Assembly: GCA_024234875.1 (NCBI GenBank)
Contig: JACKNM010000003.1
Coordinates: forward strand, 62,001-126,000
Reading direction: 5' to 3'
Origin: Ectothiorhodospiraceae bacterium
GTDB taxonomy: Bacteria; Pseudomonadota; Gammaproteobacteria; HK1
Length of the DNA stretch: 64,000 nucleotides
The position numbers and the translations under genes were made by a program. The notes under the pieces were generated by a model. It made no database searches. It was not told where the DNA came from and saw only the letters and a list, made by a program, of their open reading frames with translations. Positions 53,331-61,364 of this stretch are shown here, piece by piece. Position 1 is the stretch's first letter, and each line of letters opens with the position of its first letter.

Positions 53331-54334
53331 AGCCGCACCCGTGGGTTGAGGACCGTGTAGAGCACGTCGGCGAGGAAGTTCAGCATCACGTAGGTGATGG
53401 CGTAGATGAGCACCGCCGCCTGAACCAGCGGGTAGTTGCGCACGAAGATGCTCTCGACCACCAGCCGTCCGAGACCCGGCCAGCCGAACACGGTCTCCAC
53501 CACCATGTTGCCGCCGAGCAGCGAGCCGGTCTCGATCGCGGCCACCGTCACCGTCGGGATGAGGGCGTTCTTCAGCGCGTGCTTGGCGAGCACCGCGCGG
53601 CGGCGCAACCCCTTGGCGCGGGCGAAGGTCACGTAGTCCTGGTCGAGCACCTCGAGCATCGAGGTGCGGGTGACGCGGGTGAGAATGGCGGCCATCGGCA
53701 GCCCGAGGGTCACCGCCGGCAGGATGATGTGCGAGAGCGCGTCGAGGAACGCATCGAGCCGACCGCGCAGCAAGGTGTCGATCAGCAGCAGATGGGTGAT
53801 CGGTGCCACCTCCGACTCGTAGCCGGCGCGCCCGGCCACCGGCAGCACCTGCAGGTGCACCGCGAACAACATCAGCAGCAGGATCCCGAACCAGAACCCC
53901 GGCAGCGAGACGCCGAACAGGGAGGTGACGGTGGCGGCGCGGTCGAGCCAGGAGTCCTTCTTGACCGCCGCCAGCACACCGAGCGGGATCGCGGTGGCGA
54001 GCGCGAGCACCAGCGCCACCAGGCTCAGCTCGATGGTTGCCGGTAGCCGCGAGGCGATGACGTCCATCACCGGCTGGCGGTGGAAGAAGCTCTGGCCGAA
54101 GTTGCCCTGGGCGGCGTTGGCGAGGAACTTGACGAAGCGCTCGTGGGGCGGCAGGTCGAGGCCCATGTCGTGGCGGAGCGCCCGTTCCTGCTCCTCGGTC
54201 ACGTGCTGGTCGCCGAGCATGATCTCGACCGGATCGCCGGGGGTGAGCGCCATCATGAGGAACACGATGGCGCTCACCCCGAGCAGCACGGGCACGAGCT
54301 GCGCGAGGCGCTCGATCAGGCGTCCGAGACTCAT
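53327..54334 (-). CDS. Peptide-type ABC importer permease (DppB type)
   Basis: This 335-residue permease starts with the OppB-type helix LVPVLLGVSAIVFLMMALTP and the GDPVEIMLGDQHVTEEQ segment, followed by an EAA loop (LDQDYVTFARAKGLRRRAVL) and GSLLGGNMVVETVFGWPGLG. It pairs with the DppC-type permease, whose start overlaps its stop. It begins 34 bp after the binding-protein gene. Confidence 0.94.
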   Translation of the reverse strand: MSLGRLIERLAQLVPVLLGVSAIVFLMMALTPGDPVEIMLGDQHVTEEQERALRHDMGLDLPPHERFVKFLANAAQGNFGQSFFHRQPVMDVIASRLPATIELSLVALVLALATAIPLGVLAAVKKDSWLDRAATVTSLFGVSLPGFWFGILLLMLFAVHLQVLPVAGRAGYESEVAPITHLLLIDTLLRGRLDAFLDALSHIILPAVTLGLPMAAILTRVTRTSMLEVLDQDYVTFARAKGLRRRAVLAKHALKNALIPTVTVAAIETGSLLGGNMVVETVFGWPGLGRLVVESIFVRNYPLVQAAVLIYAITYVMLNFLADVLYTVLNPRVRL

Positions 54335-54368
54335 CGCGCGACGCGCCCGATGCCCGTGCTCGGTGCCG

Positions 54369-55901
54369 TCACTTCACGCAGGCGTCGTGCAGGTTGATCC
54401 GGCTGTCCGCGCTCGGCTGCCAGCCGCTCACCTTCGTCGAGACCCCGTAGAGGTCCTGCGCCACCCACAGATACACGTACGGCAGGTCGCGGTTGACGAT
54501 CGCCTCGGCCTCGGCGTACATCCGCGCTCGCGCCGCGCGGTCGGTGTCGATGTTGGCCGCGTCGAGCAGGCGGTCGACCTCCGCGTTGGAGTAGCCGGAT
54601 GCGTTTCCGCGCGCCGCCGTCTTGTGCGTCGGCTCGAAGATGCCGACCGGATCGAGCGAGCCGTTGCCCCACGAGGTGAGCCACATGTCGCCGTCGATCG
54701 GCTCACCCTTGGTGCGGTAGCGCTTGGTCAGGGTCGAGCCCTCGCCGACCACCACCTTGATGCGGAACCCACCCTTGGAGGCCACCGCGGCGATTGCCTC
54801 GGCGATGTCCTTGCCGGCGCCGTCGACGTCGAGCGTCGCCTCGACCCCGTCCGGGTAACCGGCCTCGGCGAGCAGCGCCTTCGCCTTCGCCGGGTCGTGG
54901 GCGTGGGCGGGGAGATCCCGGTTCTTGCCGAAGGCATCGGGGCTCAGGATGCCGTCGATCAGCGTCGCCTTGCCGCTCAGGATCTTGTCGACGATGAGCT
55001 GGCGGTCCAGCGCGTGGGCGAGTGCCTTGCGCACACGAACGTCGTCGAACGGCTTGCGCTGGTTGTTGAGCGCGATGTAGGAGCTCCGCGTGCCGTTCAC
55101 CGCCATCACCCGGGTGCCCGGGTTGCTCTCGACCTGCTTGATGCTGTGCGCCGGCAGCTCGTTGATGATGTGCACGTCGCCGGACAGCAGCGCCGCCACT
55201 CGCGACGCGTTCTCCGGGATGATCTTGAAGATCACGCGGTCGACACAGGCCTTGCCGACCGGCGCGATGTCTGCAGCGCCACCGTAGTAGCCATCGAAGC
55301 GCTCCATGATCACGGAGTCGCCCTTGCGCCACTCGACCAGCTTGAACGGACCGGTGCCGTTGACCTGGTCGGCGAGCGCGGCGTCGCCGACCGCCTTCAC
55401 GAACCGCTCGGAGACGATTTCCTGGAACGGCAGCATCGCCGGCAGGATGGGCCAGGGTGAGTCGAGCTTCAGGCGCACCGTGCGCGTGCCCACCACCTCG
55501 ACCCCGGTGAGCGGACCGAGCAGGCTCTTGCGGGGGCTGGTCTGGCCACCCATCGCCCCTTCCCGGGTCAAGCGCTCGAAGGTGAAACGCACGTCCTCGG
55601 CGGTGAGCGGGGTGCCGTCATGGAAGGTGACGCCCTCGCGCAGCTCGAACTCGTAGGTGGTGGCGTCGACCGCCCGCCAGGACTCGGCCAGCTCCGATAC
55701 GACCTCCATGCTCGCGTTGCGGGTGACCAGCCCGTCGTACATGTTGCGGATGATGGTCTCGGTCTCGCGCTTGCGATGGTTGGCCGGGTCGAGCGTCAGG
55801 GCGTCGGCGGTGAATCCGACCCTCAGCTCCGCCGCTCCGACGCCGAACGCGGTGCCACCGAGCACCGCTGCCATCGCGATTGCCGTGATGCGTCTCTTCA
55901 T
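54369..55901 (-). CDS. Peptide/nickel-type ABC importer binding protein, first gene of sigma-54 operon
   Basis: This 510-residue periplasmic binding protein of the DppA/OppA/NikA family starts MKRRITAIAMAAVLGGTAFG (Sec signal ending GAA). It has the conserved LDPANHRKRETETIIRNMYDGLV, AESWRAVDATTYEFELREGV and TFHDGTPLTAEDVRFTFER segments and, later, RVRKALAHALDRQLIVDKIL. ATG at 55899-55901 has GGGAGGAGAG upstream, nearly ideal. The ligand (peptide, opine or other) is unknown. The 300-bp region upstream contains a sigma-54 promoter and a 12-bp inverted repeat, listed separately. Confidence 0.93.
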   Translation of the reverse strand: MKRRITAIAMAAVLGGTAFGVGAAELRVGFTADALTLDPANHRKRETETIIRNMYDGLVTRNASMEVVSELAESWRAVDATTYEFELREGVTFHDGTPLTAEDVRFTFERLTREGAMGGQTSPRKSLLGPLTGVEVVGTRTVRLKLDSPWPILPAMLPFQEIVSERFVKAVGDAALADQVNGTGPFKLVEWRKGDSVIMERFDGYYGGAADIAPVGKACVDRVIFKIIPENASRVAALLSGDVHIINELPAHSIKQVESNPGTRVMAVNGTRSSYIALNNQRKPFDDVRVRKALAHALDRQLIVDKILSGKATLIDGILSPDAFGKNRDLPAHAHDPAKAKALLAEAGYPDGVEATLDVDGAGKDIAEAIAAVASKGGFRIKVVVGEGSTLTKRYRTKGEPIDGDMWLTSWGNGSLDPVGIFEPTHKTAARGNASGYSNAEVDRLLDAANIDTDRAARARMYAEAEAIVNRDLPYVYLWVAQDLYGVSTKVSGWQPSADSRINLHDACVK

Positions 55902-55992
55902 CTCTCTCCTCCCAGCTCGCGCTCCCCTCTCGGGCCCGTCCCGTCGACGGGATGGACCGGGCATGCCCGTGGCATGCTCCGGAGCTTGCGAT

Positions 55993-56007
55993 GCAACCGA
56001 CGTGCCA
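55993..56007 (-). promoter_or_regulatory. Consensus sigma-54 (-24/-12) promoter
   Basis: On the minus strand the sequence reads TGGCACG, four bases TCGG, then TTGC followed by A, which fits the sigma-54 consensus TGGCACG-N4-TTGCW exactly. The GG and GC elements are correctly spaced, so the start of transcription should fall near 55981, about 80 bp upstream of the binding-protein ATG at 55901. The operon's own sigma-54 activator (48389-49387) is the likely regulator. Confidence 0.85.
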
Positions 56008-56034
56008 GACGGCCCCGGCCGACGTATGCCCCTG

Positions 56035-56091
56035 GCCGGGTTATCGCATCGCGTCTCCCGAGCCATCGGGCATGCGGGACGATAACCCGGC
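56035..56091. promoter_or_regulatory. Perfect 12-bp inverted repeat, candidate activator site
   Basis: GCCGGGTTATCG at 56035-56046 is exactly repeated in inverse orientation as CGATAACCCGGC at 56080-56091, with a 33-bp centre that itself holds CCCGA/TCGGG. It begins 28 bp upstream of the sigma-54 promoter, at about -54 to -110 from the predicted start, the usual position for an enhancer-binding-protein dimer site. The HAD gene starts 110 bp away on the other side, so it could also affect that gene. Confidence 0.65.
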
Positions 56092-56201
56092 GGGCGCGTG
56101 GCACGCACGCGTCTGTGCGTGAATTTCGCGCGTTCGTGCCGCCCGGCGCCGTGTGGTCATCCGCGGTATGCTCCGCCGTCGACATCCGATCCGAGGGCAC
56201 C

Positions 56202-56855
56202 ATGCGCTTCGACTGCGTCCTGTTCGACCACGACGACACCCTGCTGCCGACCTTCGCGCTACGTGCGAGGGTGTTGGAGGTGGCGGCGCGCGAGGTGCTC
56301 GGCCGCGACCTCGACGGCGCCGCATTCCTCGGTCAGGCGCACGGGCGGAGCCTGGAGCAGATGTCCGGGGACCTCACCGACGGTGACGCCGACCTCGCGG
56401 CGCGGCTGGTGACGGTGTACCGCGAGCACTACTACGTCGAGAACCGGCGCGGGCTGGTCCCGTACCCGGGGATCGCCGAGCTGCTCGATGCGCTCGCCCG
56501 GCAGCGCGTCCGCATCGCGGTGGTCACCTCCAAGCACGGCCTCGGAGCGCGCGGCGAGCTCGAGTCGACCGGCCTCGCTCGCTACGTCGAGCACCTGGTC
56601 GGGGCCGAGGACGTCGAGCGCCCGAAGCCCGATGCGGAGCCTCTGCGCCGGGCGATGACGGCGCTCGGCGTCCTTCCCGAGCGCACCCTGATGGTGGGAG
56701 ACACCTCGGCCGACGTCCTCGGTGCCCGCGCCGCCGGAACGCGCGGCGCGGGGGCGCTGTGGGGCACTCGCGATCGCCAGACGCTGCGCGACCTGGCACC
56801 GGACTACCTGCTCGAGCACCCGAGCGAGATCCTGTCGCTGGTGCGCCAGGCATGA
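56202..56855 (+). CDS. HAD-superfamily phosphatase (phosphoglycolate phosphatase-like)
   Basis: This 217-residue HAD hydrolase has the nucleophile motif as FDHDDTLLPT (Asp8 and Asp10, the second position of the usual DxDGT changed to D-H-D-D-T), a helical cap, motif II VVTSKHG, motif III Lys in VERPKPDAEP and motif IV MVGDTSADVLGARAAG. The sequence order fits the Gph/PpaX subgroup of small phosphomonoesterases. ATG at 56202 has CGAGGG ahead. The sodC start overlaps its stop (ATGA at 56852-56855). Substrate not determined. Confidence 0.88.
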   Translation: MRFDCVLFDHDDTLLPTFALRARVLEVAAREVLGRDLDGAAFLGQAHGRSLEQMSGDLTDGDADLAARLVTVYREHYYVENRRGLVPYPGIAELLDALARQRVRIAVVTSKHGLGARGELESTGLARYVEHLVGAEDVERPKPDAEPLRRAMTALGVLPERTLMVGDTSADVLGARAAGTRGAGALWGTRDRQTLRDLAPDYLLEHPSEILSLVRQA

Positions 56856-57436
56856 TCGGGCGAGCCCGGATCCCCCGCACGCGGGTCGCGGGCTCGGTCG
56901 GGCGCTCACGCGCGGGCGCGCTGCGGGCTCTGGCGATGGTGCTCGGCGCGGTGGCGCTGGCCGCCTCCGCCGAGCCCGCCACCCGCACGGTGCTCGTCCA
57001 CCTCGTCGACGCCTCCGGGACCGGCCGGCCGATCGGTCACGTCATCGTCCGCGACACCGCGCATGGGCTGGTGCTCGAGCCAGCGCTCGCCGGTCTCACC
57101 CCGGGCCTGCACGGATTCCATGTCCACCAGAATCCGTCCTGCGAGCCGGCCGAGCGCAGCGGCACGATGGTTCCGGCGCTGGCCGCCGGCGGACACTTCG
57201 ACCCCGACGGTGCCGGTCGCCACGGCACGCCTTGGGGCGACGGGCACCGCGGAGACTTGCCGCCACTGTTCGTCGACTCGAACGGCCACGCCGCCCAGCC
57301 CGTGCTCGCGCCACGCCTGCGCGTCGCCGACCTCGCGGGGCGCTCGCTGGTCATCCACGGTGGCGGCGACAACCACGCCGACCGTCCGGCTCCCCTCGGT
57401 GGGGGCGGGGCGCGTGTCGCCTGCGGAATCTTCTGA
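56852..57436 (+). CDS. sodC: Periplasmic Cu/Zn superoxide dismutase
   Basis: This 194-residue protein starts with an Arg-rich lead and a hydrophobic signal (LAMVLGAVALAASAEP). Metal ligands are recognisable: HGFHVHQNPSC (two Cu-His plus the disulfide Cys), AGGHFDPDG (bridging His), RHGTPWGDGHRGDLP (Zn His/Asp) and VIHGGGDNHADRPAPLGGGGARVACG (Cu His and second Cys). It dismutates superoxide in the periplasm. It overlaps the HAD gene by 4 bp. The first 28 residues make a long signal; in-frame ATG at 56937 would shorten it. Confidence 0.93.
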   Translation: MIGRARIPRTRVAGSVGRSRAGALRALAMVLGAVALAASAEPATRTVLVHLVDASGTGRPIGHVIVRDTAHGLVLEPALAGLTPGLHGFHVHQNPSCEPAERSGTMVPALAAGGHFDPDGAGRHGTPWGDGHRGDLPPLFVDSNGHAAQPVLAPRLRVADLAGRSLVIHGGGDNHADRPAPLGGGGARVACGIF

Positions 57437-57486
57437 ATCGTCGGCAATCTCTCGGTCTTGTGACGCACTTAACGCGCGTCTCGCCG

Positions 57487-57508
57487 GAAGTGTTGGATCG
57501 ATCACTTC
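57487..57508. promoter_or_regulatory. Inverted repeat GAAGTG-N10-CACTTC with adjacent TATAAA
   Basis: GAAGTG (57487-57492) and CACTTC (57503-57508) form a 6-bp dyad with a 10-bp centre, followed 20 bp on by TATAAA at 57528-57533, a near-consensus -10 box ahead of the small membrane-protein gene at 57607. This suggests a regulated promoter; no convincing -35 at 17 bp spacing is visible. Confidence 0.4.
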
Positions 57509-57549
57509 AGGCGCCCGTGTCGCGGCCTATAAATGCCCCATCGGCGTCG

Positions 57550-57570
57550 TCACCCGGCTCTTCCGGGTGA
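57550..57570 (+). promoter_or_regulatory. 5'-UTR hairpin before the small membrane-protein gene
   Basis: An 8-bp perfect stem (TCACCCGG at 57550-57557 with CCGGGTGA at 57563-57570) and 5-nt loop lies between the TATAAA box and the ribosome-binding site of the gene at 57607. It may affect mRNA stability; no riboswitch class is recognised. Confidence 0.4.
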
Positions 57571-57606
57571 ACGAAGGGCAGGGCCGCCGACTCGAGGAGA
57601 CGACAC

Positions 57607-57783
57607 GTGCAAGCGCAGCCATCGAACGACCCGGGTGCCGGCTGGATCATCGCCCCCATCGGCGCCGCGCTCCTCATCATCCTGGTCGCCACCTTCGTCA
57701 CCGAGGCCTGGGCCGGCGCTTCGGTAGCCGCTCCGGCGGCGAGGTCGGTGGACGCCGCGTCCGTCGCCGACCGCCCCCGCTGA
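57607..57783 (+). CDS. Small single-helix membrane protein upstream of nap
   Basis: This 58-residue protein, missed by long-frame searches, starts at a GTG (57607) with GAGGAG at 57594-57599. It has a short polar N-terminus (QAQPSNDPGAG), one strong helix (WIIAPIGAALLIILVATFV, about residues 13-31), then a Trp- and Ala-rich tail (TEAWAGASVAAPAARS) ending in polar residues. Its place just ahead of napF recalls NapE, a small one-helix protein of unknown function in some nap operons, but sequence similarity to NapE is not evident and the FNR promoter lies downstream of it, so it may be separately transcribed. Treat as a likely small protein of unknown role. Confidence 0.6.
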   Translation: MQAQPSNDPGAGWIIAPIGAALLIILVATFVTEAWAGASVAAPAARSVDAASVADRPR

Positions 57784-57929
57784 CCGGCGTCGCCACCACC
57801 TGACCGCACCCCACCGCGCCGGGCGAACGCCGGGCGCGGGCACCGCGACCACGCCGCGCGGGTCCCTCTCCAGTCGTCCTCCAGCCTCGATCCACGCCCC
57901 GACTGCACCCATCCGACCATCGGTCCGAC

Positions 57930-57970
57930 TTGATTTCGGTCAAGGCGGGCAGGCACGTCGTTCCTCTAAT
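57930..57970 (+). promoter_or_regulatory. FNR-type box and -10 element (class II promoter) for napF
   Basis: TTGAT-TTCG-GTCAA at 57930-57943 matches the FNR/Anr consensus TTGATNNNNATCAA with one mismatch. TCTAAT at 57965-57970 is a 5/6 match to the -10 box. The FNR box centre (57936.5) is 31 bp from the -10 centre, the spacing expected when FNR binds at -41.5. napF starts 41 bp further on. Low-oxygen induction of nap is thus predicted. Confidence 0.75.
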
Positions 57971-58011
57971 GTGACGACCAATCACACGGCCGATGCCGAG
58001 CTGGTGCTCCG

Positions 58012-58551
58012 ATGCACGCCCCGACGCCACACGATCCGACTCGCCGCCGGCTCCTCGGGCGGGCGGTCTCGCCGGAGCGCGGGGCGTCACCGCCGCGGCC
58101 ACCGTGGACCCGCTCGGAGGCGGTGCTCGGTGAGCGCTGCACCGGATGCGGAGACTGCATCCGGGTCTGTCCCGAGCGCGTGCTGCTCGCCGGTCGCGGT
58201 GGGCTGCCGATACTCGACACCCGCGCCGGCGGATGCACGCTGTGTGGACGCTGTGCCGATGCGTGCCCGGAGCCGATATTCGATCGAGCATCCGGTCGTC
58301 GTCCGTTTCCGTTCGTGCTGGCGCCGAGTGTGCGATGCCTCGAGGTCGAGGGCGTCACCTGCCGGGCCTGCGTCGATGCCTGCGACGTCCGTGCGCTGCG
58401 CCCACGCCTGCAACCAGGCGGGCGCGCGCGAATCGAGGTCGACCCACGACTGTGCACCGGCTGTGGCGCCTGCGAGTCGGTCTGCCCGGTCGGAGCACTG
58501 GAGCGGGTGGTGGCCGGTGAGCCGGATACCGCCGAAGAGGTGAAGCGATGA
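58012..58551 (+). CDS. napF: Ferredoxin-type protein NapF
   Basis: This 179-residue cytoplasmic iron-sulfur protein is associated with maturation or electron supply of NapA. Three complete [4Fe-4S] motifs are visible (CTGCGDCIRVCP, CTLCGRCADACP, CTGCGACESVCP) and a fourth, incomplete in the compact form CRACVDACD. It starts with a short Arg/His-rich lead (PTPHDPTRRRLLGRAV) characteristic of NapF. Its stop overlaps the napD start (ATGA at 58548-58551). The FNR promoter lies immediately upstream. Confidence 0.93.
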   Translation: MHAPTPHDPTRRRLLGRAVSPERGASPPRPPWTRSEAVLGERCTGCGDCIRVCPERVLLAGRGGLPILDTRAGGCTLCGRCADACPEPIFDRASGRRPFPFVLAPSVRCLEVEGVTCRACVDACDVRALRPRLQPGGRARIEVDPRLCTGCGACESVCPVGALERVVAGEPDTAEEVKR

Positions 58552-58805
58552 ACATCTGCGGTGTGCTGGTGCATGCCCGAGCCGAGCAGGCGGCGGAGGT
58601 CGCGCGCGACCTCGCGCTGATGCCCGGTGTCGAGGTGCACGCGCGCGAGGGCGGCCGGCTGGTGGTGACGGTGGAGGAGACTCCAGACGCGCCACGCGCG
58701 GCCGACAGTCTGTCTGCGATGCACTCGGTGCGCGGCGTGCTCGCCGCCAGCCTCGTCTACCACGTCTGTGATCCCGACTGCGAGCGCGGGGAGGACCCCT
58801 CATGA
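58548..58805 (+). CDS. napD: NapA chaperone NapD
   Basis: This 85-residue protein matches NapD, which binds the NapA Tat signal peptide during cofactor insertion. It begins MNICGVLVHARAEQAAEVAR, has PGVEVHAREGGRLVVTVEET and ends with the SLVYHVCDPDCE segment. It overlaps napF and napA by 4 bp each, so the translation is coupled. Confidence 0.93.
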   Translation: MNICGVLVHARAEQAAEVARDLALMPGVEVHAREGGRLVVTVEETPDAPRAADSLSAMHSVRGVLAASLVYHVCDPDCERGEDPS

Positions 58806-61288
58806 GCCTGAGCCGACGCGATTTCCTGAAGAGCAACGCCCTGGCCGCCACCGCGGCGGCAGCCGGGATCGAGCTGGCGAGCCCCGCAGCGCAAGCAGCG
58901 GCGCCCGACGGCATTCGCTGGGACAAGGCGCCTTGCCGCTTCTGCGGTACCGGCTGCTCGGTCCTCGTCGGGGTCAAGGCGGGCCGAGTGGTGGCGACGC
59001 AGGGGGATCCCGATGCCCCCGTCAATCGCGGCCTCAACTGCATCAAGGGCTACTTCCTGTCGAAGATCATGTACGGCGCCGATCGCCTCACGCAGCCGCT
59101 GCTGCGCAAGCGCAACGGCAGTTACGACAAGTCCGGCGAGCTCGAGCCGGTGTCGTGGGACGAGGCCTTCGACGTGATGGCCGAGCAGTTCAAGAAGGCG
59201 CTGCGCGAGAAGGGCCCGACCGCCGTCGGCATGTTCGGCTCCGGGCAGTGGACGGTGTGGGAAGGCTACGCCGCGGCGAAGCTGATGAAGGCGGGGTTCC
59301 GCTCGAACAACATCGACCCCAACGCGCGTCACTGCATGGCGTCCGCGGTCGCCGGATTCATCCGCACCTTCGGCATCGACGAGCCGATGGGCTGCTACGA
59401 CGATCTGGAGCATGCCGACGCGTTCGTGCTGTGGGGCGCGAACATGGCCGAGATGCACCCGATTCTGTGGTCGCGCCTCACCGATCGGCGCCTCACCGCC
59501 GAGCACGTCAAGGTGGCGGTGCTCTCGACCTTCGAGAACCGAAACTTCGAGCTCGCCGATCTCCCGATCGTGTTCGCGCCGCAGACCGACCTCGCGATCC
59601 TGAACTACATCGCCCACCACATCATCTCGACCGGGCGAGTGAACCAGGACTTCGTCGGCAAGCACGTCAACTTCCGACTCGGCAACGCCGACATCGGCTA
59701 CGGGTTGCGCCCCGATCATCCGCTCGAGAAGGCGGCGAAGAACGCCGAGAAGGCCGGCGGCTCCTCGGAGATCGACCTCGACCGCTACGCTGCCTTCGTC
59801 GCCGACTACACCGTCGACAAGGTGAGCGCACTGTCCGGCGTGCCGGCGGCGCAGCTCGAGGCGCTGGCCGAGCTCTACGCCGAGCCGGGCCGCAAGGTCG
59901 TCTCGTACTGGACCATGGGCTTCAACCAGCACTCGCGCGGGACCTGGGTCAACAACCTCGTCTACAACATCCACCTCCTCACCGGGAAGATCTCCGAGCC
60001 CGGCAACGGACCGTTCTCCCTCACCGGTCAGCCGTCGGCTTGCGGTACTGCCCGTGAGGTCGGGACGTTCGCGCATCGCCTGCCCGCGGACATGGTGGTG
60101 ATGAATCCGAAGCACCGCGAGATCGTCGAGAAGGCGTGGAAGATCCCCGCCGGCACGATCCCGGAGAAGCCCGGTTTCCACGCGGTGCTGCAGAACCGGA
60201 TGTTGCGCGACGGCAAGCTCAACGCCTACTGGGTGATGTGCAACAACAACATGCAGGCCGCGCCCAACATGAACGAGGAGACCTATCCGGGCTATCGCAA
60301 CCCGGACAACTTCATCGTGGTCTCCGATCCGTACCCCACCGTCACCGCGCTCGCCGCCGATCTGGTGTTGCCGACCGCGATGTGGGTCGAGAAGGAAGGT
60401 GCTTACGGCAATGCCGAGCGCCGGACCCAGTTCTGGCGCGAGCAGGTGGCACCCCCCGGTGAGGCGCGCTCGGACGTGTGGCAGCTCATGGAGTTCTCCA
60501 AGCGCTTCAAGGTCGAGGAGGTGTGGCCCGAGGAGCTGCTCGCGAAGGCGCCGGAGCATCGCGGCAAGACGCTCTACGAGGTCCTGTTCGCGAACGGGCA
60601 GGTCGACCGCTACCCGGTGGCGGAGATCGCCGAGGGCTTCGGCAATCACGAGTCGGCCCACTTCGGGTACTACGTGCAGAAGGGGCTGTTCGAGGAGTAC
60701 GCGGAGTTCGGCCGCGGGCATGCGCACGACCTCGCCCCGTTCGACGTCTATCACAAGGCGCGCGGGCTGCGTTGGCCGGTGGTCGACGAGAAGGAGACCC
60801 TGTGGCGGTTCCGCGAGGGCTTCGACCCCTACGTGAAGGCCGGCGAGGGCGTGAAGTTCTACGGCAAGCCGGACGGTCGCGCGATCGTCTTCGCGCTGCC
60901 CTACGAGCCGGCGGCCGAGAGCCCGGACGCCGAGTACGACCTGTGGCTGGTCACCGGGCGGGTGCTCGAGCACTGGCACTCCGGCAGCATGACGCGGCGT
61001 GTGCCCGAGCTCTACCGCGCGTTCCCCAACGCAGTGGTGTTCATGCATCCGGACGACGCCGAGAAGCGCGGACTGCGCCGTGGCCAGGTCTGCAAGCTGA
61101 CCACGCGTCGCGGCGAGATCGAGACTCGGGTCGAGACGCGGGGCCGCAACCGACCGCCGGCCGGTGTGGTGTTCATTCCCTGGTTCGATGCCAGCCAGCT
61201 CGTCAACAAGCTGACCCTGGATGCGACCTGTCCGATCTCGAAGGAGACCGACTTCAAGAAGTGCGCCGTCAAGGTCACGGCGGCCTGA
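58802..61288 (+). CDS. napA: Periplasmic nitrate reductase catalytic subunit NapA
   Basis: This 828-residue molybdopterin (bis-MGD) enzyme reduces nitrate to nitrite in the periplasm. A Tat signal with SRRDFLK is at residues 4-10. The mature N-terminus has the [4Fe-4S] motif CRFCGTGCSVLVGV, with the fourth Cys in LNCIKGYF. The Mo-ligating Cys is in NARHCMASAVAG (about residue 181). C-terminal segments include TGRVLEHWHSGSMTRRVPEL and FIPWFDASQLVNKLT. Length is exactly as usual for NapA. It lies between napD (overlap) and napG. Confidence 0.96.
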   Translation: MSLSRRDFLKSNALAATAAAAGIELASPAAQAAAPDGIRWDKAPCRFCGTGCSVLVGVKAGRVVATQGDPDAPVNRGLNCIKGYFLSKIMYGADRLTQPLLRKRNGSYDKSGELEPVSWDEAFDVMAEQFKKALREKGPTAVGMFGSGQWTVWEGYAAAKLMKAGFRSNNIDPNARHCMASAVAGFIRTFGIDEPMGCYDDLEHADAFVLWGANMAEMHPILWSRLTDRRLTAEHVKVAVLSTFENRNFELADLPIVFAPQTDLAILNYIAHHIISTGRVNQDFVGKHVNFRLGNADIGYGLRPDHPLEKAAKNAEKAGGSSEIDLDRYAAFVADYTVDKVSALSGVPAAQLEALAELYAEPGRKVVSYWTMGFNQHSRGTWVNNLVYNIHLLTGKISEPGNGPFSLTGQPSACGTAREVGTFAHRLPADMVVMNPKHREIVEKAWKIPAGTIPEKPGFHAVLQNRMLRDGKLNAYWVMCNNNMQAAPNMNEETYPGYRNPDNFIVVSDPYPTVTALAADLVLPTAMWVEKEGAYGNAERRTQFWREQVAPPGEARSDVWQLMEFSKRFKVEEVWPEELLAKAPEHRGKTLYEVLFANGQVDRYPVAEIAEGFGNHESAHFGYYVQKGLFEEYAEFGRGHAHDLAPFDVYHKARGLRWPVVDEKETLWRFREGFDPYVKAGEGVKFYGKPDGRAIVFALPYEPAAESPDAEYDLWLVTGRVLEHWHSGSMTRRVPELYRAFPNAVVFMHPDDAEKRGLRRGQVCKLTTRRGEIETRVETRGRNRPPAGVVFIPWFDASQLVNKLTLDATCPISKETDFKKCAVKVTAA

Positions 61289-61364
61289 GGGACGACGGGC
61301 CGAGGTACGAGGTGATGGGCGTCTCGCACATCCGATGTCCGGCGGCGCGAGGGGGGCGGGCACG

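Noticed and set aside
57970..57986. TGTGA-N7-TCACA as a CRP/cAMP site
   Set aside because: The CRP consensus needs N6 between half-sites; here the spacer is 7 and the site lies at or after the predicted napF transcription start, so a CRP role is not supported despite the cyclases in the window.
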